Shown piece by piece: positions 22,255 to 32,381 of a stretch of DNA of 64,000 nt. Numbering within the stretch: position 1 is the stretch's first letter; each line of letters begins with the position of its first letter. The notes below the pieces were generated by a model. The model saw only the letters and a list, made by a program, of their open reading frames with translations, was not told where the DNA came from and searched no databases. The translations under genes were made by a program, and so were the position numbers. This stretch comes from Dermanyssus gallinae (lineage: Eukaryota > Arthropoda > Arachnida > Mesostigmata > Dermanyssidae). Location of the stretch: positions 921,001 to 985,000 of the forward strand of contig QVRM01002806.1 of NCBI GenBank assembly GCA_003439945.1, in the 5' to 3' direction.

Positions 22255-22255
<1 letters not shown>

Positions 22256-22287
<32 letters not shown>
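22256..22287. repeat. (TA)n microsatellite
   Basis: About 32 bp of TA repeat in otherwise unassigned DNA. Confidence 0.95.
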
Positions 22288-22289
<2 letters not shown>

Positions 22290-22299
22290 GTGCGCCTGC

Positions 22300-22880
22300 A
22301 AGGTTACGAGTGGCGCAGGAAACTGCATCGCGAAGTACATTGGCCTAAGGCTCTAAACGTGCCGTTTCGCTGATATAACATTAGTAACCTTTTCCGGCTT
22401 TGAGTCTCGTCTGTAGGGTTAGCCCTTGTAACGTCTAGACCCGACCGGAATCACCGTGTTTGCTCGTATACTCAAGCCCGATTTTATGACTAGCTGCCTC
22501 TATAACGAGCATTAGTAGCAGCGAAGATAGGTGTAGATACGACGTGTACAGTGCTATACGTAATTGCCTTCGAACGACGCCGAGTTCCGGTCAGCGGCCG
22601 GCCTACGGCGTGTCGATATTTGTAAATCGTTTCGTCACCAGTTCAATTCTCAAATTCGACACACGGAACAATTTAAAACGCGTTCATTTGCAGCCGGAAG
22701 CGACGCAGCTCTGTATCGCATTCAGCCCAATAACAACAACGACTGCAAATGACGCAAGGCTGGCCGACAAAGATGCTTGACAACAGGAGCAGCAAAACTA
22801 CAATTAGGGAAAACGACACAAGGGTACATCAGCTGTTGAGAATGCTGAATGAAAAATTTGCAAGTTCCCGGCGGCAGTAG
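22300..22880. other. Unassigned DNA
   Basis: No family signature in the short frames present. It lies between a TA microsatellite and a short LINE family B fragment. Confidence 0.35.
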
Positions 22881-22889
22881 AAGCGTTTA

Positions 22890-23060
22890 GCCTTGTGTGC
22901 TCCACTTCGGGTTTTCACTACATATATGATTAGTGCCGTTGCCGGTTCTGCTCGCAGTCTTGTCCTTAGTATCGCACAATGGACTGTCATACGCTTCAGC
23001 GACCCCTGCACTACCTCTTAACATTAGACAGACGTTAGCGTCGCTTAACGCGTATGGAAT
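22890..23060 (+). pseudogene. LINE family B 3' fragment (zinc knuckle)
   Basis: VCSTSGFHYIYD, then CRCRFCSQSC, a stop, and DCHTLQRPLHYLL match the C-terminal knuckle of the 18-20 kb copy (VCST, stop, GFHQVGDQCRCRFCSQVC). Only the last about 60 codons are present, as expected for an extreme 5' truncation. Confidence 0.7.
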
Positions 23061-23089
23061 ATAGAATGCGAGTAACTTATATAACACGA

Positions 23090-23124
<35 letters not shown>
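23090..23124. repeat. (TA)n microsatellite
   Basis: About 35 bp of TA repeat just beyond the LINE family B fragment. Confidence 0.95.
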
Positions 23125-23128
<4 letters not shown>

Positions 23129-23129
23129 G

Positions 23130-24230
23130 TTTAGTAAATAGTGTGAGTCCTTTTTCTTTCATCGCTGTATCCTAAATATTGCACCGGTCAATAATTCTTT
23201 CTCAAGTTAGAAACAGGTTGGTACTACAAAACTAGTGTCAATACATCGCAGAAAAATGCTACTAGCTACCATAGATACACAAAAAGTGTGAGATCGATCT
23301 CTGTCACGTTGAAAAGTGACATCTCTTTTTTGTTTGCTAATTCTGGTTGTTTTAGATAACTGTTTTTTCAAACGGCTCAATTGCGCACAGCATATCAAAT
23401 GTTAACACTAATGGTTAAGTCATTTAGGAAGAGCTCACGACACTTCCCTTTTAGAAACTCCACCATATCCGTAGCACGTTGGATGAAGTTAATGCTCAAC
23501 AGCGGACTGGGACCGCCTTTTTGGATCGCTGAAGCTTCTCATGTATTCGTACACGGTCTCTGCAATAAGTCTTTTCGAATGAATGCTGTTGCTTGCTCTC
23601 TCGCAGCAAACATTAATGATTTGCGTACTCAGCCCGTGTCGAAGTCACACATCAATGTGCTTACATAGTCAGCGTTTCTGAAACATAGTACATTGCATCC
23701 GATTGACACATCGACAATTAGTGTTTTTTTGCGCTGTTGCTTAAGGCTGGATTACATCCACCCACCGAAGTCATAAATTGTTCCATTTCTAACGGTAACA
23801 GGCAACCTGACCACTCACAGTTCATGCAACGTTATAGCCCACGGCACAAAAACGTGCATCCCTTCTTCAATCCATGCGTTTTATTAGCATTTTCGGGCTG
23901 TACACTATACAAACCAAAACGAGCACTTTGTGTGGTAAGGTGTACACATGTGATAACATCGAAGTACATAATAATCTTCGATATAAATCGTTCTTTATTG
24001 CTGAAGAAAAACAACATTCAATTCGAGAATCATGAGTTCGCTGAAGAATTAGTAAAATAACTTTCATAAACTTGTTGAAGTCTGCCGTTGGTGCAGCAGA
24101 CTTTAAACTCTAGATGCCGACCCGGCGTTATATCTTTTGCGACAAAGTCTCTTCACTCCTCGCCTGACATACCTTTTGTTGTTTACCTTCCTTTAAAAGG
24201 ATCGACCTTCTCGACAATCGCAACGGCATT
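23130..24230. other. Unassigned DNA
   Basis: No recognisable gene or repeat. Several short frames overlap on both strands without family signatures. Confidence 0.4.
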
Positions 24231-24239
24231 CTGCGTACG

Positions 24240-25240
24240 GGACTACAACGGCTATTCAACGTTCGCTTAGGATCTGCATCCTGGGCCCAAGCATCATTTC
24301 CTGTAAGCGCGGGGTGCTTGGGGATTCGCCGTGTTAGGGATTTGTCATTATCTTGTTACTTGGGATTCTTGGCAACATTTAAGGATTTAATCATTTCGAT
24401 TGGAGTTAAAGGTATCCCAGTTCAGCTGACCAGGGCCTCCAAGGAGGCCCTGGAGGAGTTCCGAGTTCGTTGGGGAGAGCCCCGCGAGCGGAGAACTCAT
24501 GGGGCGCTGAACCACTTAGTGTTTAAAAGAGGCAAGACACGCTTCTAACTCAAATTCTAGACTTAATAGGAAAAGCTCGCCTGAAGACTTGTTTTGATCC
24601 AATGAGCGGAAAGTGGCTACGAGTCCTTCCTTCGCCGCAACTGGGGACGATGCTGGACAATAACACACTCTGCATCGTCTCGGGTCTGCGGCTTGGGGAG
24701 GCTGTAACCAATTCCGGTCCAAAGTTACCGCTACAGCGGAACACGTACTGTCAGGCCAGTTCAGTGCCGGTCATCATCCAAGACATTTTGCCATCAACAA
24801 TGTCGTATACCGTGCTCTGCAGAGCGCCCAGATTCCTTCAGTGAAAGAGCCCCTCGGCATGTGCGTCAACAGCCTCCTACGCCTAGATGCAAAAATCCTA
24901 ACACCGTGAGAGCGAAGCCGTTTGCTAGTATGGGACGCGACGGCTTCATGTACACTTGTTACACAGCAGTTACATTGTGTGCACAAATCGGGAAGCTGGC
25001 GCAAGCGCACGTCTTGCTGAAAGTCGCAAATGATCAAAGTACTGGGAGCTCTCGCCGCAATACATAAATCAGCCGATCGCCATTGAAACGTTAATGCCAA
25101 TGGGTGAGGCAACCCTCAAGTTTCTCAAGAAGCTCGGAAAGAAGATAACTGCTGTGACGAAGGATGCGCGGGCCGGGGAGTACCTGGTGCAACGTATCTC
25201 CATGGAAGTTAACGTGGTAATGCAGTGGCGGTAGTGGGAT
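24240..25240 (+). pseudogene. RT C-terminus plus RLE-like domain (decayed copy)
   Basis: The most complete member at its N-terminal side. In order: QASFPVSAGCLGIRRVRDLS (RT tail), LTRASKEALEEFRVRWGEP, WLRVLPSPQLGTMLDNNTL and IVSGLRLG, then in other frames FAINNVVYRALQSAQIPSVK, EPLGM and LLVWDATA, and IETLMPMGEATLKF with LGKKITAVTKDARAGEYLVQ. The RPD motif has decayed (LLRLDAKILTP precedes WDAT), and stops and shifts break the frame. It shows that the RLE-like domain follows an RT C-terminal tail within one protein family. That the same protein includes a full RT is inferred. Confidence 0.65.
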
Positions 25241-25599
25241 CGCCTCCATCGCCAGGGGATGGACTGCCAGATACGCCGTAACAGTAACAACTAAAATTTA
25301 ACTATTAATACATGAAACATAAAATCAAGTCGTACTCTCGTTCTAAGTACCATTTCCATCAGTAAAATAACGCTCTTGCTTATTTATAGGCAAATAGGCC
25401 TAATAAGTAAAGACTGAATAATTATACGCTTTTATCGATGCAAGCAATATTTTAAATAAGAAAAAAGTTAGTCGACCACACGGACTTTTTGACCGACCAT
25501 ATAAACTCATATAGCCATGGGTCAGCTGTCTATATTGGCGCGTATTTTATCTCCCCTTTTTAAGTCCGTAACTTAATGAACACAGATATTTAGATGCAC

Positions 25600-26405
25600 T
25601 TTTTGCGTAAGTCTACAGAGGAACTCCTCACGAACATTTTTGTACAGTCTGATCCCACTCACGCAAATTGCTTTTTCAATTCGCGGTCTAGGCCACCTAC
25701 AAGCCCGCGTCACAAGCTCCCTATCTACATTTTGGAACGTTTTCTCAATAGTGGAGTATGCGAAATTCCGTTAGAATGTCGAGACTTGCTCGCTCGCTTA
25801 GAAGCTCGCTAAATCACGGCCCACACACAGTAGTCAAACGGGTTTACGTCGGGGCTGTTCGACGGCCATGCTACCCTGCTCATATGCTTAGTCAAGACAT
25901 GCTCATATGCTTAGACAACCATTCCTGTACTAGACGGCTGCTATGCGTGGGAGCGCCATCTTTTTGAAAAACGTGTGGCAAGTCCCTTAGACACTTCATG
26001 TATATACGATGTTATGACGGTTTGTAGAACACACAACTAAATATTGGTTTTGCCTCTCTGAAGAAGGTTCGGCGACATGGCGTCTTCTTTACTGGGCACC
26101 ACACACACCCATAGCGTGAACACTAGCGGCGAATTAGTTTTTTTTCTACAATGGGTACATGCACCTGAATCGGGTGGGTAAACCAGCGGTCGTTCCAGAG
26201 GTTGATCTTTGTATTTACGAATTTACTTGAATATTTTCTCACCAGAGAAGGAGATAACCTACTGCTTCGTGCTTCAGATACATGAGAAGAGCAAATGGCA
26301 TAACGCAAGTTTATTGGCTTTTGCGATCTCAAAGACTATTTTCTTGACTTGTACGACAATTTTAGCCACGCTTAATTCATGCGCAAGGTTGCGGATATAA
26401 AAAAA
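25600..26405 (-). pseudogene. DD37D-type Tc1/mariner transposase relic
   Basis: Translating the minus strand with frame switches gives, in order: IRNLAHELSVAKI (HTH region), SGEKIF, VNTKINLWNDRWFT, HFFREAKPIF-like text, HVFQKDGAPTHSSRLVQEWL (second catalytic Asp), WPSNSPDVNPFDYCVWAVI (third catalytic Asp) and QNVDRELVTRAC with RPRIEKAI near the C-terminus. The same arrangement is seen in the plus-strand element at 51-52 kb. Many stops and shifts make it an old relic. A 15-bp direct duplication (25877-25891 and 25900-25914) lies between the second and third catalytic motifs. Confidence 0.75.
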
Positions 26406-26585
26406 AGAATTTTAGTAATTCGTAGTTGGGCTGCGTCGCTCGGTTCTTGGGTCCTTGATATGCACAATCAGTCGTGAATCATTCCCTTTTGTCGCTATGT
26501 AGGACCCTAATTATGTTTCTTTTCCAGCCGTGTCAAGGGGCACGGCAATAGTAGTTCTTTGCTCATATTGTCGTCTGCTACCGTG

Positions 26586-27653
26586 ATGTTCGAATGTGCA
26601 AAGTGTTCGCTCCCGTTTAAAACGGGAGAACAACTGGTTATTTGTAACCAAGGCTGCTCTACTGTGTTTCACGGGGGGTGCCTAAACCCCGTGCCCCCCG
26701 AGGACACACAGTTCGTGTCGTGCGGGTCCTGTGAATCAGTGGAACCCAACTTGGTCCTTATGAAGGAACGTTTGTGTGTGCTACAGTGGAACTTAGTGAA
26801 GCTGTGGGCATCACACACGGAGCTCCAGCGACAAGTCGCCAGCAATGAAGCGGCTCCCCTGAAGCAACTTGCGCACCCCGAAACCATCGAGGGGTGTTTA
26901 AACTCCACGCTAAATGTTAGCGTGAAGAAAACGGACGGAACACGGAAAGCGCGGAAGAACAAGAAGTCACGGTTGACGGAAGGCGGAGATCTGCTTGTAC
27001 CAACAAAGCCGATCGACGACAGCGCCACCGGAGAGAACGGCAAGGCCGGTCTCTGCGGCGCCAAGCGCAGTGCTACAGCAGCTGGTCTTAACAGCAGCGG
27101 TAGCAGTAGCGGCGGCAACAACAACACCGCCACTACCCTCGAAGAAAATGAGCCGATGGATGACAACACGCCAACGGCAAGGGAAGCGGCAGCGGCCGCA
27201 ACGTCGCCAACGGAGACAACCGCAGAGGCGAGGAAAGACGAGGAAGACAACGATGGTTTTGTCACCGTCCAACGGAGGAGGAGCGGCAAAACAAAGCATC
27301 GTATGCAGAAAGGCAGTGCAGCTGATGGTGTAGGAGATTTTGAAGTGTATGCTGGGCCAGGCAGGTTCAGCGCGCTGAGAGTAGCACGGCTGGCGGCGAA
27401 AACGTCAGCTGTCAACCTACGCACATGGCTCGTTAACAGGAGCATTTGTGTAAAGGCAGTATTCAAAATGCGAACGCAGGGAAATGATGCCGTGTTCTGT
27501 GTAGTGCTGGGTGAGGGCGAGTACGCAAAGTGCAGCAAGAGTGAGTTCTGGCCAAAAGGTATCCTATTTCGTCGTTGGGCTGGTGGTGCTCCCTACGAGA
27601 AAATGGTTATGGAAAGCTTTATCGCGCCTGGCGGTCCGGCTCTTCGCAAGTGA
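26586..27653 (+). CDS. LINE family B ORF1: PHD-like finger protein
   Basis: 355 residues from ATG at 26586, the first Met of the frame and just before the finger. Residues about 4-52 form a C4HC3-like zinc finger (CAKC, C, QGC, H, C, then CGSC), the PHD type seen in ORF1 of several CR1/L2-like LINEs. Residues about 115-250 are low-complexity Ala/Thr/Gly/Glu with basic clusters, probably disordered. The C-terminal 100 residues (YAGPGRFSALRVARL to PGGPALRK) are compact, with FCVVLGEGEY and SEFWPKGILFRRW. The latter recalls the short DxxFWPxG-type stretch ending the CR1 ORF1 at 34.5 kb (NEDIWNEGAIVKIF). Such ORF1 proteins package element RNA. It ends in TGA at 27651-27653, directly in frame with ORF2. 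Confidence 0.8.
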   Translation: MFECAKCSLPFKTGEQLVICNQGCSTVFHGGCLNPVPPEDTQFVSCGSCESVEPNLVLMKERLCVLQWNLVKLWASHTELQRQVASNEAAPLKQLAHPETIEGCLNSTLNVSVKKTDGTRKARKNKKSRLTEGGDLLVPTKPIDDSATGENGKAGLCGAKRSATAAGLNSSGSSSGGNNNTATTLEENEPMDDNTPTAREAAAAATSPTETTAEARKDEEDNDGFVTVQRRRSGKTKHRMQKGSAADGVGDFEVYAGPGRFSALRVARLAAKTSAVNLRTWLVNRSICVKAVFKMRTQGNDAVFCVVLGEGEYAKCSKSEFWPKGILFRRWAGGAPYEKMVMESFIAPGGPALRK

Positions 27654-27662
27654 CTGAACAGA
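27651..27662 (+). promoter_or_regulatory. Candidate stop-codon readthrough site TGACTGAACAGA
   Basis: The ORF1 stop TGA is followed by CTGAACAGA, and ORF2 continues in the same frame without an ATG until residue 36 or so, inside the endonuclease. A C after UGA is a known leaky context in animals and their viruses. The identical 12 nt occur at the equivalent site of the CR1-like element (34586-34597). Function is inferred. Confidence 0.5.
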
Positions 27663-30548
27663 TCTAGAGATGCTACCGTGGAGACTACTAGGTCTCTGCG
27701 GCTGCTTCTTTGGAACTGTGAGGGACTAAGAGGAGCAATAGACCTAGCGCCAGTTGACATGCTTACGTCGGTGGACATTGCACTCCTTACGGAGACCTAC
27801 CAGCGGGAGGAACTGCATATCAATAATATGCGAGGGTTCCACCAGCTGGCAGTTCTACCTGCTGGAGGCCGTGGTAGACCAGTGGGTGGATTATCAATCT
27901 ACCTACATAAACGTTTACCGCCGGCGCAATGTGTGAGGAAGAACGATTTCTATGTGGGTCTCTCGTCTATGAGGGTGAACATAGCCGTCTTCTACCTCCC
28001 CCCAAATCTTGACTCGGCAGAGGTCGCTGACACGGTGAGTTCCGGTATATCAGGTTTCGACCTGTCTATGCCAACCATCGTCGGTGGCGACTTCAATGCC
28101 CGTATTGATGGTGGGGCTACTAACGATAAAGGAGAGGTGCTGCTCCAGTTGATGGAATACTTTGGTCTGAGATGTGCAAATGCACGCGAAGACCACACGT
28201 ATATAAGTCATAACGGAAGCAGCACCATTGACCTACTGTTTCACAACCTTGTCGATGGCGAAGTTGAAAGCTTCGATGTTCTCGAGGTGGCTGCAAGGAA
28301 GCACCTACCGGTGTCAGCAGTCGCAAATATTCCAGATATCTGGTTTAAGCAGCAAGGCGACCCACACCTGGTCCCCACGAGGCGTGTTGACCTTTCACTA
28401 TTAGAGGTTGATAGCCTCGAGGTGGGCTGTGATGTGGATACTTGTTGTGAACTGCTAGAGAGAACCATGAGAAGTGCAGTCAGGTGGAAGAGACCGGGGC
28501 AGAGGAGATCACAACAGTGGTTTTCTCAGGCTTGCTATCTCGCCCACCGTGGGGTGCTCGAGCTTTTGCGCCAAGCGAGGGTAAAGGCACCACCACAGCT
28601 GCTAGCCAGACGCAGGCTTGACTACTTCAATAGTAGAAAAGCTTGCATAAAGCTATGCCTTGACCACAAGCGTGAATACGCTAGGCGGGAGGAAATCCGA
28701 CTGCTCGAAAGAGCGGAGCGCAAGCCCTCAGCCTACGTCGTACGGCCTCGTAGGGGGGCGAACCACCTGCTCAGCGACGAACAGGTAACAAGTCACCTGA
28801 CCGGTCTTCTATATAACCGCGAGACGGTACGCCTGGCTCCAATGATTGAGCACCCGCTCACATTGGATCAGGATACTATGAATCTGCCCTTTGAGGTAGA
28901 AGAAGTACGTCAGATTCTGCACTCTCTTCCGAGAGGAAAGAGTGCGGGGCCAGGCCAAGTGTACTATGAGCACTGGGTGCAGTCTGAGCCACTTTTGGCA
29001 AACCATCTTTGTGATTTCTTCAACGAGATCATGAAGAGGGGACAAATGCCAGGAGCCTGGCATATCGCCAGGCTTTCTCTTTTATTTAAGGGTAAGCATG
29101 GTGATGACAGACGAGACCCAAACTTATACCGCGGTATAGCGTCTGAAAGGACGCTGAAGAAGATCTTCTGCAAATTGGTTATAAAACGGATCGAGTACGT
29201 TGTCGACCAGACCCTTGCACCGGAGCAATTCGGCTTTCGAACAGGTCGAGGAACGCGTGATGCAATCCATGTGCTTCAGTCAGAGATAGAGCGAGCTGTG
29301 GCAAAGCCCGGAGGCCATTTGTATGCAGTCTTTATAGACTGCGTCAAGGCTTTCGACAAAGCACCTCGAGATCTCCTGGTGAAGTCATTCCGATACGCAG
29401 GGGTTGGTGGCTCTCTTCTTGGCGTAATTTCCAGTTTCTTTGATGAGGACACCTTACTGGTACAAGGTGAGCAGGAAGTGTTGCAGGTAAGGCAAAATGT
29501 GGGAACCCCGCAAGGCGACCCATTGAGCTGCGTCTCTTTCACTCTTCTGCTTGCCGATTTTGTTGATTATATTCGACAAGAGTTCCAGAAGGCCACAGTT
29601 GTGATGTACGCAGATGACATAGTGGTCGCTCATCACGACCTGGGTGCCATCAAGCGCATCACTTCTCTGGCGGAGGTGTTCCTTGTCTCAAGAGGGCTGG
29701 AAATAAACGCCATGAAGACCAAGGCTATGAAATTCAGAAGAGGAGGTCGATTGGCTGCTAAAGACGTTATACGTTGCGGCGGCCAATCCTTGGAATTCGT
29801 TAACTCTTTCCGGTATCTGGGGCTTCGGCTTCATTATACTGGGACGACCTTCACTGCTCACATCGTCGAGAGAGCGCACACAGCCCTAATTTCTCTTTAT
29901 GGAGAAATAGGCGATGTCCTGCGACTGTCCGTCCCGACGGCAGTGGCGCTTTTCTACCTCAAGGTTGTTCCGGCGCTGATGTATGGTCTTGACAGAGTAT
30001 GGGAACACCTCACTCGGGCAAACTTTGGTTTGCTTGAAAGGTGTTTTACAATGTACATGAAGCGAGTACTTTGCCTGTCAATGCGGGCAAGGAGCCGCTT
30101 TGTGTACCTAATGTCAGGCTGTGCACCAGTTGTTGAGATCATTCGATTAAGGTTGAAGACGCCGCGTACAGTACCATTCGAGAGCTTTATCTCGGAATGG
30201 AAAAATAAAGTTGAACAAGTCCGACGAGAGGTCGGAGACCTGGATGTCTTCAGGGCCTTTCACCTCTGGTCTGGTCTTGCGTGTGACAATCGCCACGTCT
30301 ATACCAGATACATAGATCATGGCTATCATCACCTGGTTTGTTCGAATACGAGCTTCCACGAAGAGTACACCGAGTGCGTCTGTCGACTGTGCTCTCAGGC
30401 GTGTACGAAGTTTCATGCATCTGCCTGCCTGGCCCTTGCGAAGAGATCACTGCACTGCCTCTCTCGTATAACATGCCGCGAGGAGCTGAGTGTATATTTG
30501 TATAATATGTATAATTGTTCATGTTATATGCATACTCAATATGAGTGA
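27654..30548 (+). CDS. LINE family B ORF2: endonuclease and reverse transcriptase
   Basis: 964 codons open from the ORF1 stop, numbered from 27654. The APE endonuclease shows LLLWNCEGLRG (about 17-27), LLTETY, GGDFNARID (about 144-152), STIDLLFHN and the terminal ARKHLPV. The RT shows LLFKGKHGDD, LYRGIASERTLKKIF, EQFGFRTGRGT, catalytic FIDCVKAFDKA (D at about 562), NVGTPQGDPLS and MYADDIVV (about 651-655). The C-terminus carries CRLCSQACTKFHASAC, a CCHC-type knuckle. All key residues are present and no internal stop exists, so the enzyme could be active. The endonuclease nicks target DNA and the RT copies element RNA from the nick. The first ATG falls after the catalytic Asn of the endonuclease, so expression probably depends on readthrough of the preceding UGA. 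Confidence 0.85.
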   Translation: MNRSRDATVETTRSLRLLLWNCEGLRGAIDLAPVDMLTSVDIALLTETYQREELHINNMRGFHQLAVLPAGGRGRPVGGLSIYLHKRLPPAQCVRKNDFYVGLSSMRVNIAVFYLPPNLDSAEVADTVSSGISGFDLSMPTIVGGDFNARIDGGATNDKGEVLLQLMEYFGLRCANAREDHTYISHNGSSTIDLLFHNLVDGEVESFDVLEVAARKHLPVSAVANIPDIWFKQQGDPHLVPTRRVDLSLLEVDSLEVGCDVDTCCELLERTMRSAVRWKRPGQRRSQQWFSQACYLAHRGVLELLRQARVKAPPQLLARRRLDYFNSRKACIKLCLDHKREYARREEIRLLERAERKPSAYVVRPRRGANHLLSDEQVTSHLTGLLYNRETVRLAPMIEHPLTLDQDTMNLPFEVEEVRQILHSLPRGKSAGPGQVYYEHWVQSEPLLANHLCDFFNEIMKRGQMPGAWHIARLSLLFKGKHGDDRRDPNLYRGIASERTLKKIFCKLVIKRIEYVVDQTLAPEQFGFRTGRGTRDAIHVLQSEIERAVAKPGGHLYAVFIDCVKAFDKAPRDLLVKSFRYAGVGGSLLGVISSFFDEDTLLVQGEQEVLQVRQNVGTPQGDPLSCVSFTLLLADFVDYIRQEFQKATVVMYADDIVVAHHDLGAIKRITSLAEVFLVSRGLEINAMKTKAMKFRRGGRLAAKDVIRCGGQSLEFVNSFRYLGLRLHYTGTTFTAHIVERAHTALISLYGEIGDVLRLSVPTAVALFYLKVVPALMYGLDRVWEHLTRANFGLLERCFTMYMKRVLCLSMRARSRFVYLMSGCAPVVEIIRLRLKTPRTVPFESFISEWKNKVEQVRREVGDLDVFRAFHLWSGLACDNRHVYTRYIDHGYHHLVCSNTSFHEEYTECVCRLCSQACTKFHASACLALAKRSLHCLSRITCREELSVYLYNMYNCSCYMHTQYE

Positions 30549-30574
30549 AATAAATACGATGATGACAGTTCTTC

Positions 30575-30735
30575 GCTCATATTCTGAAAATGATGCGCCC
30601 TTTTCTGCTATGGTTAACACGTATTCTACTAAACGTGAGGTTTCGTCTACTATACATCATTTGAATTGGAGCGACGACTCTTAATACGACGAGGAGTTGA
30701 ATCGAAAAACACACACATTTAGACGGCTAGCTTAG

Positions 30736-30766
<31 letters not shown>

Positions 30767-31760
30767 ATGCGGGTAAGTGTGTGGGTGCATAATTACATAC
30801 CACCGTGAAGAAATTTATGGTTAGTTTTCAATAGACGCTGATTACTAACACTTGAACGACTTCTGAACGAACAAAAACTTTGCTAGGTCAACAGGGTCTG
30901 AAGGGCACCTACCACGGGAAAGGTACGAGAACAGAATGAGTTAGTTTCGACAAGCGGCACACCTTAGCCATCCACGACGTGCCCGGCCGGCGGCGTAGAG
31001 TATGTTTAGCGGCCACGCCTCAACGGAGCGCACAGACACGCACAAGTAAGTATCGATTTGCTCGGCTTTTTTAGGGCAAAGTGCTACATTTTAAAGCATA
31101 GGAACAGAATATCCGTCGTCGAGATTATAGCCGGGTGAAACTCAGTTACAAAATAAGATCGTACCGTTACGATGTAGCCTACTATATTACCAGACATTGA
31201 TCGTATCGTCACGACGTCAACGATGTCGCTAGTGGTAAGAACAACAATAACTACCGTATCGAAACGCGTCCTGTATGATCATGCGCTATGGTATTTCGAC
31301 AACATTGCATCCATTGTATGATCTTTCCACCACCAACCGGAAAAACAGGGCTATTTACGGACGCATTTGCCTTGCATCAACTGGTGCTTCAGCATTGCGC
31401 CACCAAAGAACACAAGCGATTTACGTACTGACCGATTGATTGACGGTATGCGAGCCATTCTTATGGTTTGTACTTTGGTGAATCACTTTCATTGAACGTG
31501 CCTCGATGCAAGAGCACTGTGTTTTGTGGGTAAAATAACATGGCACCTAAGGAAGGCCCATTTGAGCGAAATTGTACTATCTACACTGTGTGCGAACGTA
31601 CGGCAAGAATTAACGTTTTTTTTTTATTTAATGGGGGTTGGATTGTAATGCACCATCTCCTTTTTTTGAGACTCTGCGCTCCCCGTTTTTTTTCGATCAT
31701 GGTCGGATTTTAATCCACTTCGGCATTCACCTTGTTTAAATTGGGAACCATGAAAACCAA
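30575..31760. other. Unassigned DNA with TA/TG microsatellite
   Basis: No gene signature. A compound (TA)n(TG)n microsatellite lies at about 30736-30768. Confidence 0.45.
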
Positions 31761-31764
31761 TTTA

Positions 31765-31845
31765 GGAGTGGCCGGTCTGGGTCTCGAACCCGTGGAGTGT
31801 GGAGATTTTGATGCGACAGATCAACCACTGGCAGGCCGTCGACGG
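31765..31845 (-). other. tRNA-like SINE head
   Basis: On the minus strand, GCCAGTGGTTGATCTGTCGC is followed by CACGGGTTCGAGACCCAGAC, a good B-box with T-stem (31778-31797 on the plus strand), ending GGCCACTCC. It resembles a tRNA 3' half. The A-box half is degenerate and no cloverleaf closes convincingly, so it is more likely a SINE head or tRNA pseudogene than a tRNA gene. Confidence 0.45.
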
Positions 31846-31953
31846 CGGATACCAATGGCCGAACTGCTCCTATGGGTTGTAACAGACATTTCAATCGGCA
31901 GGATCGCACATACATCAAGTGAAATCACTGCTATATAGATATCTTTCTCTCAG

Positions 31954-32381
31954 GTCTCTGCGCGGAGGACGGCAAACGTCCAGATGGTATGACACTCACA
32001 CCATTCGAGCGAGGCAAAATGCTAGTTTGGGATGCAACCGTTACCGACTCCTTAGCTCCTTCTATGGTCGGTGGCGGCGCATCCGAAGCTGGTTATGCAG
32101 CCCACCTTGCAGAGACTAACAAGTTGAGAAAATACTCATCAATCGGCTATCCCCATGAATTTTGCCCTCTCGCGTTTGAAACCCTAGGTGCCCCTGGCGT
32201 TCGGACCAAGCAGCTAATCCGCAAAGTTGGGACCTTGTTAAACCTGTCATCCGGTGATAACAGGTCATCGTCCTTTTTTAAACAACGCCTGGATCTTGAC
32301 ATACAACGTGGAAACGCTGTCTCCGTTCGGGGCACACTCCTGAAGTGGTCTCGCCCTGGCCTCATCGAAACGGACACGTGA
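31954..32381 (+). pseudogene. RLE-like family fragment, best-preserved endonuclease-like domain
   Basis: The first codons are AEDGKRPDG, then MTLTPFERGKMLVWDATVTD, AETNKLRKYSS, PHEFCPLAFETLGAPGVRTK and SLFKQRLDLDIQRGNAVSVR-type text to the end, followed by AATAAA at 32448-32453. RPD, then 15 residues later the Asp of WDAT, then K..KY is the layout of the R2-type restriction-like endonuclease (PD-X12-14-D). The upstream RT tail and zinc-like part are missing, so it is 5'-truncated. The frame is uninterrupted for about 140 codons, suggesting recent insertion. Translation of the fragment as a gene is unlikely. Confidence 0.75.

Larger units (their letters stand above)
26430..30570 (+). mobile_element. 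LINE family B, two-ORF copy
   Basis: An APE-type non-LTR retrotransposon with intact ORF1 (PHD-like finger) and intact ORF2 (endonuclease, RT, zinc knuckle). Both ORFs lie in one frame, separated by a single UGA. The 5' border is uncertain because no second full copy is present; about 150-180 bp before ORF1 may be 5' UTR. The 3' part ends with GAAATAAATACGATGATGA near 30.57 kb. It is the only potentially complete LINE in the window. The clade is uncertain. The PHD-type ORF1 suggests the CR1/L2/jockey assemblage. Confidence 0.85.

Noticed and set aside
24430..24453. Palindrome CCAGGGCCTCC-AA-GGAGGCCCTGG as another snap-back event
   Set aside because: It lies within codons (RASKEALEE) conserved in the RLE-like protein family, so coding constraint plus chance explains it well enough.
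26669..27538. 289-codon minus-strand frame opposite LINE family B ORF1
   Set aside because: It is an antisense shadow of a well-supported PHD-type ORF1, and its composition mirrors the low-complexity part of that gene.
31765..31845. Functional tRNA gene
   Set aside because: The B-box is good, but the A-box and acceptor pairing are poor. A SINE head or tRNA pseudogene is more likely.
32147..32377. Minus-strand frame opposite the RLE-like fragment
   Set aside because: Shadow frame. The plus-strand text matches three other fragments in the window.
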